Assembly: GCA_963714145.1 (NCBI GenBank)
Contig: OY970235.1
Location: forward strand, 3,844,001-3,908,000
Length of the DNA: 64,000 nucleotides
Direction of reading: 5' to 3'
Source: JBBWZH01 sp035544115
GTDB taxonomy: Bacteria > Actinomycetota > Actinomycetes > Mycobacteriales > CADCTP01
In this document: positions 49,823-58,350 of the stretch, in pieces
How positions within the stretch are numbered: position 1 is the stretch's first letter
Layout: each line of letters begins with the position of its first letter
The notes under the pieces: model-generated
Told to the model about the DNA's origin: nothing
The model's database searches: none
Seen by the model: the letters and a program-made list of their open reading frames with translations, nothing else
Translations under genes and position numbers: made by a program

Positions 49823-50899
49823 ATGACCGACACCGCGACGTTCTCGCCGCTGCGCACGCCCACCGCCACCCGCCAGGTCGGGCACGGTGACATGTTCACC
49901 GACCACATGGCCACCGCGACCTGGACCGAAGGGCTCGGCTGGAGCCCGCTGGCGCTCGGCCCGCGCGAGCCCATCCCGATGAACCCGGCGATGATCGGGC
50001 TGCACTACGCGCAGGTCGTGTTCGAGGGGCTCAAGGCGCACCGGCAGTTCGACGGCTCGATGGCCGTCTTCCGGCCGGGCGAGAACGCCCGCCGCTTCCA
50101 GCGCTCGGCCCGCCGGCTGGCCATGCCGGAGCTGCCCGCGGACGACTTCCTGCGCGCGGTCGACGCGGTGGTCGGCGCCGACGAGAGCTGGCTGTCCGAC
50201 GACCCTGCCCTGAGCCTCTACCTGCGGCCGCTGATGTTCGCCACCGAGTCGAACCTCATGCTGCGGCCGTCGCGGGAGTACCGCTTCCTGGTGATCGCCT
50301 TCGTCGCCGGCGGGTTCTTCGGCGACACGGTCAAGCCGGTGTCGGTGTGGGTCAGCCACGACCACACCAGGGCGACCCCGGGTGGCACCGGCGACGTGAA
50401 GTGCGCGGCGAACTACGGACCCTCCTTCGTCGCCCAGCTGGAGGCGCAGCGGGCCGGCTGCCAGCAGGTGATCTGGCTGGACGCCACCGAGCGGCGCTGG
50501 GTCGAGGAGATGGGCGGGATGAACCTGTTCTTCGTCCGCGGCCGGGGCGCCGGCGCCGCGGTGGTCACCCCGGAGCTGACCGGCACCCTGCTGCCCGGGG
50601 TCACCCGGGACTCGCTGCTCACCCTCGCCCGCCGGCTGGGCCTCGGGGTCAGCGAGGAGCGGGTGTCGCTGGAGCAGTGGCGGTCGGAGGTCCGGCAGGG
50701 CCTGATCACCGAGGTGTTCGCCTGCGGCACCGCGGCGGTCGTCACCCCGGTCGGCCAGGTCCGCGACCGCGACGGCGACTTCCGGATCGGCGACGGCGAG
50801 CCCGGCGCCGTCACCATGGCCCTGCGTGAGGCGCTGGTGGACCTGCAGCACGGCCTCGCACCAGACCCGGACGGCTGGATGCGTCCGGTCCTGGGCTGA
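49823..50899 (+). CDS. ilvE: Branched-chain amino acid aminotransferase (fold-type IV PLP enzyme)
   Basis: 358 residues with AAAGGGA before the ATG. It matches BCAT2-type enzymes: FEGLKAHR, the PLP lysine in GTGDVKCAANYGPS, WLDATERRWVEEMGGMN and ACGTAAVVTPVG. Such enzymes exchange the amino group between glutamate and branched-chain or related 2-oxo acids. As the last gene of the NRPS operon it is more likely a dedicated copy that supplies an unusual hydrophobic amino acid to the assembly line than the housekeeping enzyme. That fits the aliphatic-looking pocket codes of several A domains, but it is inference. Confidence 0.93.
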   Translation: MTDTATFSPLRTPTATRQVGHGDMFTDHMATATWTEGLGWSPLALGPREPIPMNPAMIGLHYAQVVFEGLKAHRQFDGSMAVFRPGENARRFQRSARRLAMPELPADDFLRAVDAVVGADESWLSDDPALSLYLRPLMFATESNLMLRPSREYRFLVIAFVAGGFFGDTVKPVSVWVSHDHTRATPGGTGDVKCAANYGPSFVAQLEAQRAGCQQVIWLDATERRWVEEMGGMNLFFVRGRGAGAAVVTPELTGTLLPGVTRDSLLTLARRLGLGVSEERVSLEQWRSEVRQGLITEVFACGTAAVVTPVGQVRDRDGDFRIGDGEPGAVTMALREALVDLQHGLAPDPDGWMRPVLG

Positions 50900-50945
50900 A
50901 CCGCGACCAACTCACCGGGCCGCCCGACCCGTCCCGGGGCGGTGG

Positions 50946-51335
50946 TCAGCCGGTCGGCGACGCGGGCTGGCCGTAGTGGGCCCGGACCTGGGCGAGGGCC
51001 TCGTCCAGCGGCACGCCGAGAGCGTTCGCCCGGGCGACGTACTCAGCGGCCGCCTGGCGCAGCAGGTCGGGCCGGCGGGCGGTGGCGGCGGTAGCGGCCA
51101 CGACCGTGCCCTGCCGGCGTGCGGTGCGCAGGGTCCCGGCGGCCTCCAGCTCGCGGTAGGCCCGGGCCACCGTGCCGGCCGCCAGCCCCAGGTCGCGGGC
51201 GAGCTGCCGGATGGTGGGCAGCGCCGCGCCCGGGAGCAGGGCGCCGGTGCTCACCAGCAGCTCGATCTGGTCGTGCACCTGTCGCCAGGGCGCCAGGCCA
51301 CTGGTTGTGTCGACGGTGATCTGGGCGGCGGTCAC
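50946..51335 (-). CDS. GntR-family (YtrA-type) repressor
   Basis: 129 residues from a GTG overlapping the stop of the membrane protein gene (GTGA). The N-terminal winged helix is of GntR type (PWRQVHDQIELLVSTGALLPGAALPTIRQLARDLGLAAGTVARAYRELEAAGTL). The C-terminal part is only about 50 residues, as in the small YtrA branch that usually controls adjacent membrane/ABC genes. Its likely operator is the TTTGTATCA inverted repeat upstream of the membrane protein, which would give autoregulation. Confidence 0.93.
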   Translation of the reverse strand: MTAAQITVDTTSGLAPWRQVHDQIELLVSTGALLPGAALPTIRQLARDLGLAAGTVARAYRELEAAGTLRTARRQGTVVAATAATARRPDLLRQAAAEYVARANALGVPLDEALAQVRAHYGQPASPTG

Positions 51336-52294
51336 GCCGTGGCTGCGGGCACCGGCCGCGGTGGCGGTGCGACCACCATCCGCCAGGCGATCAGCCCGAT
51401 GGCGAGGGCGGCCACCATCCCGTACCCGTCCAGGCGGGCCGCGAGGGCCACCCAGCCGGGCTCGGCCGGCAGGTCGACCGGGTTGAGGGCGCCGGACGCG
51501 AGGTTGTGCAGCGCGGAGATCTGGCTGTTGGTCTGGTTGACCAGGCCGAGCGCCAGCCCGATGCCGACCCCGACGGCCACCCGGGCGCTGCGGGTGCGCA
51601 GCACCGGGTCGACCTGCGGGTCGGCCTCGGCCCGCCGCCGCACCGCCAGCAGCACCACCCCGTACACGGCCAGCAGGCCGAGCGCCACGTCGGCCAGCAC
51701 CAGCCAGCTCCCGGAGACGTCCAGCGCCGTCCGGACGTACCCGGCGTCCAGGTAACCGCCAGCCGGCTGGTCACCCGCAGTCGGCGCAGCCGCGGCGGCG
51801 TCCGCGGCGACTACGGCCGCGGCCCAGGAGTGCGCCGCGATCGCGGCACCGGCCTGCGCCGTGACCAGCCCGATCAGTAGCAGGTGCGCGGACACCGCCC
51901 ACCACGGCACCAGGTCGCGCAGCCGCCGCCGGACCAGCAGCGCCGACCGGACCGTGCCGCGGGCCGGCCGCAGCGTGGCCAGCAGCTCGGCCAGCAGCAG
52001 GGCGGCCAGCACCGAGGCGAGCAGGCCCCACAGCCGGCGGCCGTTGAGACCGTCGGCCGGCCCGACCAGATCGGCCACCAGCAGCATCAGCGCGGGCCCG
52101 CCCAGCCAGCAGACCGGGTAGAGCAGCCGGCGGCGGCGCAGGTAGCGGTTCGCCGCCTCGATCTGCTCCCCGGTCGGCCGCGGAACCCCCCACCGCACCA
52201 GAAACCGCTCGCCGGTTACCCATCTGGGCAGCGCCACCAGCAGCACCAGTGCCAGCAGTGCCAGCAGCACCACAAGCTCGACCGAACCGATCAT
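51332..52294 (-). CDS. Multi-pass membrane protein of unknown function
   Basis: 320 residues from an ATG with AAGGTGG just upstream. I count about seven to eight hydrophobic segments (first at 5-23, VELVVLLALLALVLLVALP). Charged loops are rich in Arg, and a small Ala/Pro-rich extracytoplasmic stretch lies near 185. I see no known family motif. It is co-transcribed with the GntR repressor and preceded by that regulator's probable operator, a pattern common for envelope-stress or drug-responsive membrane proteins. Confidence 0.82.
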   Translation of the reverse strand: MIGSVELVVLLALLALVLLVALPRWVTGERFLVRWGVPRPTGEQIEAANRYLRRRRLLYPVCWLGGPALMLLVADLVGPADGLNGRRLWGLLASVLAALLLAELLATLRPARGTVRSALLVRRRLRDLVPWWAVSAHLLLIGLVTAQAGAAIAAHSWAAAVVAADAAAAAPTAGDQPAGGYLDAGYVRTALDVSGSWLVLADVALGLLAVYGVVLLAVRRRAEADPQVDPVLRTRSARVAVGVGIGLALGLVNQTNSQISALHNLASGALNPVDLPAEPGWVALAARLDGYGMVAALAIGLIAWRMVVAPPPRPVPAATA

Positions 52295-52302
52295 GGCCAC
52301 CT

Positions 52303-52330
52303 TCTTTGTATCAATCGCCTGATACAAAGA
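52303..52330. promoter_or_regulatory. GntR operator: 11-bp inverted repeat TCTTTGTATCA-N6-TGATACAAAGA
   Basis: The arms are perfect (52303-52313 and 52320-52330) around ATCGCC. It is one of the most AT-rich sites of the window and lies 8 bp upstream of the membrane-protein start, where it would overlap the promoter and leader. Position, symmetry and AT content fit a YtrA-type GntR site. Confidence 0.85.
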
Positions 52331-52362
52331 TGCCAGACGTGTCAACCGGCCCGGGCATTGCG

Positions 52363-53052
52363 TCAGATGAGGCCGTTGTCGCGGGCGTAGACCGCCGCCT
52401 GGGTGCGGTCGCGGAGGCCGAGCCGGGCGAGGATCCGGGAGATGTGGTTCTTGACGGTTCCCTCGCTGAGGTACAGCCGCGCGGCGATCTCGCGGTTGGT
52501 CGAGCCGGTCGCGACGAGGCGGAGCACGTCGAGCTCGCGGCTGGTCAGCGGGTCGGCCGCCGGCACGGCGGGCGGGTCGGCCGGCCGGGGGTTCGGCGGG
52601 CTGAGCGTGGCCGCCAGCCGCCCCGCCACCGCGGAGTCCAGCTGGGTGACGCCGGCGTGGGCCAGCCGGACGGCCTCGGCCAGCTCGCCAGCCGGCAGGT
52701 CCTTGAGCAGGTAGCCGGACGCGCCGGAGCGCAGCGCGTCGATGACGTACTCCTCGTCGTCGAACGTGGTCAGCATGATGACCCGGCTGCCCGGGGCCCG
52801 GCGGCGGAGGATCGCGGCGGCCTCGACGCCGTCCATGCCGGGCATCCGCACGTCCATCAGGATCACGTCCGGGGTCAGGGTGAGCGCGGCGTCGATGGCC
52901 TGCCGGCCGTCCGCCGCGGTTCCGACCACCGCGATGCCGGGGTGCAGGGCGAGCAGGGACGCGATGCCGTCCCGGATCAGCCGCTGGTCGTCCACCACGA
53001 GCACCCGCACCGGCGGCCGCGCTCCTGGGCCGGTCATCCCCCGGTCCCGCAT
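52363..53052 (-). CDS. NarL/FixJ-family response regulator
   Basis: 229 residues. The receiver shows VLVVDDQRLIRDG, phosphoacceptor Asp in VILMDVRMPGMDG and LLKDLPAGEL. The LuxR helix-turn-helix has LTSRELDVLRLVATGSTNREIA and SEGTVKNHISRILARLGL. An alternative ATG lies five codons downstream. It pairs with the kinase encoded just upstream and forms the typical DesR-like system. The adjoining membrane gene may be a target. Confidence 0.94.
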   Translation of the reverse strand: MRDRGMTGPGARPPVRVLVVDDQRLIRDGIASLLALHPGIAVVGTAADGRQAIDAALTLTPDVILMDVRMPGMDGVEAAAILRRRAPGSRVIMLTTFDDEEYVIDALRSGASGYLLKDLPAGELAEAVRLAHAGVTQLDSAVAGRLAATLSPPNPRPADPPAVPAADPLTSRELDVLRLVATGSTNREIAARLYLSEGTVKNHISRILARLGLRDRTQAAVYARDNGLI

Positions 53053-53101
53053 CCGTCCACAATGGACGCCGGCCGGGCCGCGCCCGGCCCGCCCCGGGCC
53101 C

Positions 53102-54562
53102 TCATCCGTCCACAGTGGAAGGTGGCAGGGTCACGGTGATCACGGCGCCGGCGCCGGGCCGGTTGCCGGCCTCGACCCGGCCGCCGAGCAACTGCACCCG
53201 CTCGGCCATCCCGAGCAGACCGAACCCACCGCGACCGCCCGGCCCGCCGTCGCCACCAGCCCCGCCGCCACCGGGGTCGTCGTCGCCAGCCCCGCCGCCA
53301 ACGGGCCCGCCGTCGCCAGCCCCGCCGCCAACGGGCCCGTCGCCACCAGCCCCGCCGTGCACGGGCCCGTCGCCAACGGCCCCGCCGCCAACGGCCCCGC
53401 CGCCAACGGCCCCGCCGCCAACGGCCCCGCCGCCACCAGCCCCGTCGGCGGCCGCCGCTGGCGGCCGGGCGAAGCCGCGGCCGTCGTCGGCGACGACCAG
53501 CCGGGCGCCGGACCGGTCGAAAGTGACCGACACCGAGGCCCGGGTCGCCTGGCCGTGCCGGCGGGCGTTGGTCAGGCCCTCCTGGGCGGCCCGGTAGAGC
53601 GCGGTGAGCGACGCGGGGCCGTACCCGCCCTGCTGGCCGGTCACGTCGACGGTGACCTGGAACGCCTCGTCCTGCACCTGCCGGGCGAGATCGGCCAGCG
53701 CGGTGGCGAGGCGGACCGGCGCCGTCTCGGCCCGCAGCGTCCGGACCGACCGGCGGACCTCCTCGAGCGCCCGCCGGGCCGAGGACCGGGCGTCGGCCTG
53801 CGCCCGCTCGGCGGCCGCCCGGTCCCGGTCGCGGTAGGCCGCGGCCTTCTCCAGTTGCACCGAGATCGCGGTGAGGTGCTGGCCGAGACTGTCGTGGATG
53901 TCGCGGGCGAGCCGGTTGCGTTCGGCCGCCGCCGACAGCTCCGCCACCCGGCTGGTGTACGCCGCCAACTGCGCGTGCGACCGCGCCAACTCCGCCAGCG
54001 TGCCCTCCAGCCGGACCCGGCCGCGCTGCTCGTCCACCGCGACCGCCGCCATCGAGACCGCCAGCACCAGGCCGACGCAGAGCATCAGCACGTCGGAGAC
54101 GTACCGCGGGTCGGCGAGCCAGCCCGGCACCAGCAGCGCGTAGCCGGCCAGCAGCAGCCCGACGCAGGCCCCGGCCAGCCCGATGCTCACCGCCCGCCCG
54201 AACGCGAAGTACGCCGTGAACGGCACCAGCACGAACAGCGCCCGGGACAGTCCCGAGCCGTCCAGCGCGGCGATGGCGCCGAACGCCGCGATCCGGGCGA
54301 GCAGCAGCGCGACCGCGGGGCCGGGCGGGGTCCGCGCGCCGTACCGGTGCCGCTCGGCGGCGTCCAGGCCGAACAGCAGCGCGATGCCGCCGACCAGCCC
54401 GAGCATGCCGGCCGCGGGCGCGTCCCGGTCGCCGGCGGCGCCGTAGTAGAGCCCGCCGGCGAGCACCGCCGCGTACAGCACCGGCGACACCCACGGCACC
54501 GGCCGCCCCACCGGCCCGGCGGCGGGAGCGCCCGGCGGAGGCGGCGTCCAGACCACGGCCAT
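53102..54562 (-). CDS. Membrane sensor histidine kinase (HisKA_3) with Gly-rich insert in the ATP lid
   Basis: 486 residues with AAGGAG before the ATG. Five or six membrane segments (about 25-175) are followed by HisKA_3 with RNRLARDIHDSLGQH (about 217) and HATPase motifs: YRAAQEGLTNARRHG (N), LVVADDGRGF (G1) and GGFGLLGMAERVQLLGG (G2). Between G1 and G2 there is an insert of about 70 residues of Gly-Gly-Gly-Ala-Val-type repeats where relatives have a short ATP-lid loop. The fold can probably tolerate it, but it must change lid movement. It phosphorylates the response regulator encoded 49 bp downstream. Confidence 0.92.
   Translation of the reverse strand: MAVVWTPPPPGAPAAGPVGRPVPWVSPVLYAAVLAGGLYYGAAGDRDAPAAGMLGLVGGIALLFGLDAAERHRYGARTPPGPAVALLLARIAAFGAIAALDGSGLSRALFVLVPFTAYFAFGRAVSIGLAGACVGLLLAGYALLVPGWLADPRYVSDVLMLCVGLVLAVSMAAVAVDEQRGRVRLEGTLAELARSHAQLAAYTSRVAELSAAAERNRLARDIHDSLGQHLTAISVQLEKAAAYRDRDRAAAERAQADARSSARRALEEVRRSVRTLRAETAPVRLATALADLARQVQDEAFQVTVDVTGQQGGYGPASLTALYRAAQEGLTNARRHGQATRASVSVTFDRSGARLVVADDGRGFARPPAAAADGAGGGGAVGGGAVGGGAVGGGAVGDGPVHGGAGGDGPVGGGAGDGGPVGGGAGDDDPGGGGAGGDGGPGGRGGFGLLGMAERVQLLGGRVEAGNRPGAGAVITVTLPPSTVDG
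53249..53450. repeat. 15/30-bp tandem repeats inside the kinase gene
   Basis: At least three exact or near-exact copies of CCCGCCGCCAACGGC stand next to each other (53381-53425, then a variant). Longer 30-bp units containing CCAGCCCCGCCGCCAACGGG precede them. They encode Gly/Ala/Val repeats between the G1 and G2 boxes. All unit lengths keep the frame. Confidence 0.88.
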
Positions 54563-54566
54563 CCAT

Positions 54567-54887
54567 GTCTCCTTCCGCCGACCCGGCGGGGCGCGTAGCC
54601 GGCGGCGCGGCCAGGGCCCGTCCGCAGCCTACGGTCGGCCCCGGCGGCCCGCGCCGGTATCGCCGGGCGCCGGGCCGGCGGCGCCGAAGTGTGGCCGACC
54701 GGCACGTGCCGGTCGGCCGCCGGCGGATCCGCGGGAGTGCCGTCCGGGCCGGCGGTGCAACCGCTCGGCACTTATCCGGGCCGCCGGGCCGCTCCTACCG
54801 TCGGCCCGTCCGGCGCCGCGGAGCCCCGGCGCAGCTGACGCCCCGGCGCGGCGGAGCCCCGGCGCAGCCGGCCACGAGAGGGAGCCC
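54567..54887. promoter_or_regulatory. Divergent intergenic region, kinase / secreted esterase
   Basis: About 320 bp without a supported gene. It holds a 26-bp perfect palindrome (listed separately). A TACCGT hexamer near 54795 could be a -10 box for the esterase. An 18-bp direct repeat (GCGGAGCCCCGGCGCAGC) occurs twice between about 54815 and 54870, just before the esterase RBS. Confidence 0.5.
54693..54718. promoter_or_regulatory. 26-bp perfect palindrome centred on CACGTG
   Basis: GGCCGACCGGCAC is followed directly by its exact reverse complement. It lies 131 bp from the kinase start and 170 bp from the esterase start. An operator for one or both divergent genes is likely; a cruciform or RNA hairpin is also possible. 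Confidence 0.75.
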
Positions 54888-56279
54888 ATGACGATTGCCC
54901 AGCACCTGCGACGGCTGGCCGCCGTCCCGTCGATCCTGCTGATAGCCCAGTTCCTGCCGGCCGCGGCCGGCGCCGTCCCCGGTGCCGGGCCGGCGGCCGG
55001 CTGCGCCGCCGAGCGGCTGCGGGTGCCGGCCGCGGCGCGGACGGTCGCCGCCTGCCTGCCCGACCTGACCACCGCCGGGACCGTGGCCAGCGGGCACACC
55101 GACCCGGCCGACTACGCCGGCCTGGACGCGCCCGGCACGGTGAACCCGACCGGTGTGCCGGGAACCCAGCTGGACGGCTACTTCCCGGACTCCTCGACGA
55201 CCAACACCAACCACGGCTGGAACCACGACAGCCAGTTCGTGATCAGGCTGCCGGACCGGTGGAACGGCGGCCTCGTCGTCGCCGGCACCCCCGGATTCCG
55301 CGAGCAGTACGCGAACGACCGCACGATCGGCGACTACGTGCTGGCCAAGGGGTTCGCCTACGCCGCGACCGACAAGGGCAACACCGGGCCGGCGGCCTAC
55401 ACCGACGGGGTCCGTCCCGGCGACGCGATCCTGGAGTGGCACGCGCGGCTGGCCCAGCTGACCGTGGCGGCCAAGCTGGTCGCCGCGCAGCGCTACGGGC
55501 GGCTGCCCGGGCACACCTACGCCGCCGGCACGTCGGCGGGCGGCTACCTGGTGCGCTGGCAGCTGGAGCACCTGCCCTGGCTCTACGACGGCGGGATCGA
55601 CTGGGAGGGCCTGCTGTTCACCCCGGACGCGCCGAACCTGCTCAGCACGCTGCCGCCCGCGCTGCGCGCCTACCCGCGGTTCGCCGCCGGCGAGCCGGGC
55701 GCCCATGCGGCGATGCTCGCGGCCGGCTACCCGGCCGGTTCCGAACCGCTGTGGGCGGTGCACTACCGGACCCAGTGGGACCTGCTGCAGCGCGTCCTGC
55801 GGGAGGAGCTGGACCCCGGGTACGACGGCGCCACCCAGGCGGGCACGCCGTTCTGCCCGGCCGGCACCGGCGCGGGCTGCGACACCGACTACGACTACGC
55901 GTCCCGCCCGCGGGCGGTGCACGACGCGGTCCGCCGGGTGTCGCTGACCGGGCGGATCGGCCGGCCGATGATCACCGTGCACGGCACCCTGGACGTCCTG
56001 GTCCCGATCGGCAGCGACTCCGACCGGTACGCCGGCATGATCACCCGGGCCGGGCGGGGTGACCTGCACCGCTACTACCGGGTCGGCGGCGGCAACCACA
56101 CCGACGGCTTCTTTGGCACCGCCCCGGACCTCGTCCGGCCGGTCCTGCCGTGCTTCCGGATGGCGTTCGACGCGACCGTGGCCTGGGTGGAGCGCGGCAT
56201 CGCCGCACCGCCGAGCCAGACGATCGACCGGCCGGCCGGCGACGTCGTGAACACCTGCCCGGCCGCGCCCGGGCGCTGA
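54888..56279 (+). CDS. Secreted alpha/beta-hydrolase (tannase / hydroxybutyrate-oligomer hydrolase-like)
   Basis: 463 residues with GAGAGGGAG upstream. The N-terminus (RRLAAVPSILLIAQFLPAAAGAVPG) is a Sec signal peptide, with cleavage probably near residue 30. The nucleophile elbow is GTSAGGY (about 211). A candidate acid is in HGTLDVLVP (about 365) and the His in GGGNHTDGFF (about 402). Several cysteines (CPAGTGAGC and the N- and C-terminal ones) may form disulfides, fitting an extracellular enzyme. The overall pattern is like tannase/feruloyl-esterase or 3-hydroxybutyrate-oligomer hydrolase relatives. The substrate is unknown. It seems unrelated to the NRPS line. Confidence 0.85.
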   Translation: MTIAQHLRRLAAVPSILLIAQFLPAAAGAVPGAGPAAGCAAERLRVPAAARTVAACLPDLTTAGTVASGHTDPADYAGLDAPGTVNPTGVPGTQLDGYFPDSSTTNTNHGWNHDSQFVIRLPDRWNGGLVVAGTPGFREQYANDRTIGDYVLAKGFAYAATDKGNTGPAAYTDGVRPGDAILEWHARLAQLTVAAKLVAAQRYGRLPGHTYAAGTSAGGYLVRWQLEHLPWLYDGGIDWEGLLFTPDAPNLLSTLPPALRAYPRFAAGEPGAHAAMLAAGYPAGSEPLWAVHYRTQWDLLQRVLREELDPGYDGATQAGTPFCPAGTGAGCDTDYDYASRPRAVHDAVRRVSLTGRIGRPMITVHGTLDVLVPIGSDSDRYAGMITRAGRGDLHRYYRVGGGNHTDGFFGTAPDLVRPVLPCFRMAFDATVAWVERGIAAPPSQTIDRPAGDVVNTCPAAPGR

Positions 56280-56287
56280 GCCCGACC

Positions 56288-56323
56288 CGGCCCCCCGGCG
56301 GCCATGGCGCCGCCGGGGGGCCG
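56288..56323. terminator. Bidirectional hairpin between convergent genes
   Basis: Fifteen-base arms (56288-56302 and 56309-56323; left arm CGGCCCCCCGGCGGC) pair perfectly around a 6-nt loop. It starts 9 bp after the esterase stop and lies before the leftward C39-like gene's 3' end, so it can serve both. Confidence 0.8.
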
Positions 56324-56349
56324 ACCGGGGTGCCGACCGGGCGGCCGGG

Positions 56350-57615
56350 CTAGTAGCCGAGGTAGACGCCCTTGGTGTAGATCGGGCCGGCCAGGTTGCC
56401 GGTGTGGGTGTTGACGAAGACGTCCTGCCAGGGGCTCCGCACCCGGTAGTAGGGGTGGAACGGGCTGGCCCCGCGGCCCGGGTGCCACGCCAGCGGCCCG
56501 GCGACCTCGATCTCGCTGGGCCGCAGCAACACGTGGTCGGTCGGCGTGGCGAAGGTGGTGAGGGCCGACCGCACCAGTTGGCGCATCTGGGCGTAGCCGA
56601 CCGGGCCGGCGCCGGCCTCGCTGGTGGCCAGACCGCCCGCAGTGAGCGCGTCCACCAGCCGGGAGGTGGCCGTGTTGGCCGACTCGTAGACCGGGATCGG
56701 GTTCTTGGTCACGATGTCCCGGGCCTCCTCCGGGCTCACCGTCCACAGCGGGTACGGCTCGTCGGCCGCGGAGACGCTGAGGACGTCGCCGAAGCGCCCG
56801 TCGATCATGATCACGGCGAGGGCCTGCTCCCGCTTCTCGACCTCGACGTACACCGGCACCAGGTAGTAGTACGAGCCGCGCCGATCCAGCCGCGCGACCA
56901 GCTGCGGGGTGCCGACCCGGCCGGCGCCCAGGGCGCGGCGGAGCTTCTCGTTGCCGACCGCGAACGCCGGGCCGCCCTCGACGGCCAGCTTCACCGCCTC
57001 CTCCGGCGGGATGATCGCGTCGCCGGGCCGGACGATCTTCCGCGGCGCCCACGGCACCTCCCGGTCGGCCGGGTCCGGGTCGCCCACCTCGACGATCTTG
57101 CCGGTCCACTTGACGCCGCCGTTGACCGGCAGGTACGCGGCGTCCCAGGCGGCCGGTGCCACCTGCAGGTCGGCGCCGCCACCGCTGTAGGCCGGGTCGT
57201 TGATGATGAACGCGGTCCGGGCCAGCGTGCCGTCGTCGAAGGTGTAGCCGTTGACGCAGACCCAGTGCTGGCCGCTGTAGAGCAGGCAGGCCGCCGGCAC
57301 CTTGTAGACGTCGAGGGTGAACTGGATCTGGTTGTCGGCGTTGGCCACGGCGGTGTTCTGGTAGGTCACCCAGTGCATGCCGCCGCGCGGGTCGTAGTCG
57401 ACCAGCGTGCGCCGCAGCGCCTCCGGGTCGATCGCCCAGAAGCCGCTCTCGCCCGGGTCGTTGTAGGCGGCCGCGTGGCTGTAGAGCAGGTCGGCGGCCG
57501 GCACCATGGTGTTGCCCAGGAAGCCGAGGATCATCCGGGCCACCCGGGCGCCGGAGTAGCTGTCCAGGTCGGCGACGCTGGACTCGTACGTCACCGGGTA
57601 TCGGACCTGTCCCAT
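56350..57615 (-). CDS. C39-peptidase-like protein with the cysteine position occupied by Ser
   Basis: 421 residues from the ATG at 57615, chosen because AAGGAG lies 7 nt upstream; the TTG two codons earlier is too close to it. Residues about 20-145 resemble a C39-like papain fold: SYSGARVARMILGFLG lines up with the usual CGPAAxxMIL helix, and GQHWVCVNGYTFDDG...INDP supplies the His and Asp. The nucleophile position appears to be Ser rather than Cys, so peptidase activity is doubtful. The C-terminal half has repeats ending in patterns like VFVNTHTGNLAGPI, reminiscent of PepSY-like domains. No signal peptide is seen. It is the last gene of the leftward baseplate block and may be a payload or accessory protein. 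Confidence 0.6.
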   Translation of the reverse strand: MGQVRYPVTYESSVADLDSYSGARVARMILGFLGNTMVPAADLLYSHAAAYNDPGESGFWAIDPEALRRTLVDYDPRGGMHWVTYQNTAVANADNQIQFTLDVYKVPAACLLYSGQHWVCVNGYTFDDGTLARTAFIINDPAYSGGGADLQVAPAAWDAAYLPVNGGVKWTGKIVEVGDPDPADREVPWAPRKIVRPGDAIIPPEEAVKLAVEGGPAFAVGNEKLRRALGAGRVGTPQLVARLDRRGSYYYLVPVYVEVEKREQALAVIMIDGRFGDVLSVSAADEPYPLWTVSPEEARDIVTKNPIPVYESANTATSRLVDALTAGGLATSEAGAGPVGYAQMRQLVRSALTTFATPTDHVLLRPSEIEVAGPLAWHPGRGASPFHPYYRVRSPWQDVFVNTHTGNLAGPIYTKGVYLGY

Positions 57616-57672
57616 CGTCAATCTCCTTACGTCTGCGGGGTTATGTGGTCTGCGGGGTTAGGCGATCGGGGG

Positions 57673-58347
57673 TCAGGTCGCGGGCTGGTAGGTGATGGCG
57701 AAGCCGCGCAGCACGTCGGACGCGGCCGCGCCGGTCAGCGTGGAGCGCAGGTAGAACAGGTCGGTGTCGGAGCTGAACACCGGGCTGCCCGGGACCGGCA
57801 GCGAGACGAAGCCGGTGACCGTGAGCAGGGTGGTCTTGGTGAACGGGGTGCTGCGCTGCTCGCGCACCAGCACGGTCTTCATGTTGGCCGGGGTGGCCGC
57901 CTGGCCGAGCACGGCGATGTTCAGCAGCGTGACGCCCTCGGGCAGGGTCAGCGCCAGAACGCCGTCGGCGGCGCCGGCGTTCGCGGTCGGCACCTTCACG
58001 TACGAGCCGTTCGCGACGCCGACCACCACCGTGCTCCAGTACACCTGCGACCACCCGCTGTTCGGGGCGTCCGGGTTGAACGGAGACATCGTCGGCATCA
58101 GGCCCAACGTGACCGGCGCGTTGACCACGCCGCCGAGCGCGGCGACCTGCTGCTGCAGCACGCCGATCTGTCCACTGTGGCCGGTGAGCTGAGTGTCGGC
58201 CTGCTTGACCACACCGGAGATCGCGTCGAACTCGGCCTCGATGCCGTGGAACCGGCCGTTGAAGCCGTTGTCACCACCGGCCTGGACCCGGTCGACCCGG
58301 TCGATCCAGTCGGGGTGGTGGAAGCTGCGGGTGTAGGAGATCGTCAT
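57673..58347 (-). CDS. Putative tail-fibre / receptor-binding-like protein
   Basis: 224 residues. The N-terminus (MTISYTRSFHHPDWIDRVDRVQAGGDNGFNGRFHGIEAEFDAIS) is followed by a heptad-like helical stretch (about 40-70, GVVKQADTQLTGHSGQIGVLQQQVAAL) that could trimerise. A beta-rich C-terminal domain follows. N-terminal coiled coil plus beta-rich tip is the build of short phage fibres, but I recognise no named family. It starts 3 bp after the large baseplate-type gene ends, so it is part of the same operon. Confidence 0.6.
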   Translation of the reverse strand: MTISYTRSFHHPDWIDRVDRVQAGGDNGFNGRFHGIEAEFDAISGVVKQADTQLTGHSGQIGVLQQQVAALGGVVNAPVTLGLMPTMSPFNPDAPNSGWSQVYWSTVVVGVANGSYVKVPTANAGAADGVLALTLPEGVTLLNIAVLGQAATPANMKTVLVREQRSTPFTKTTLLTVTGFVSLPVPGSPVFSSDTDLFYLRSTLTGAAASDVLRGFAITYQPAT

Positions 58348-58350
58348 GGC

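Noticed and set aside
50900..50945. Terminator after the aminotransferase gene
   Set aside because: Only weak, imperfect pairing between ACCGGGCCGCC and the following G-rich bases; not convincing enough to list.
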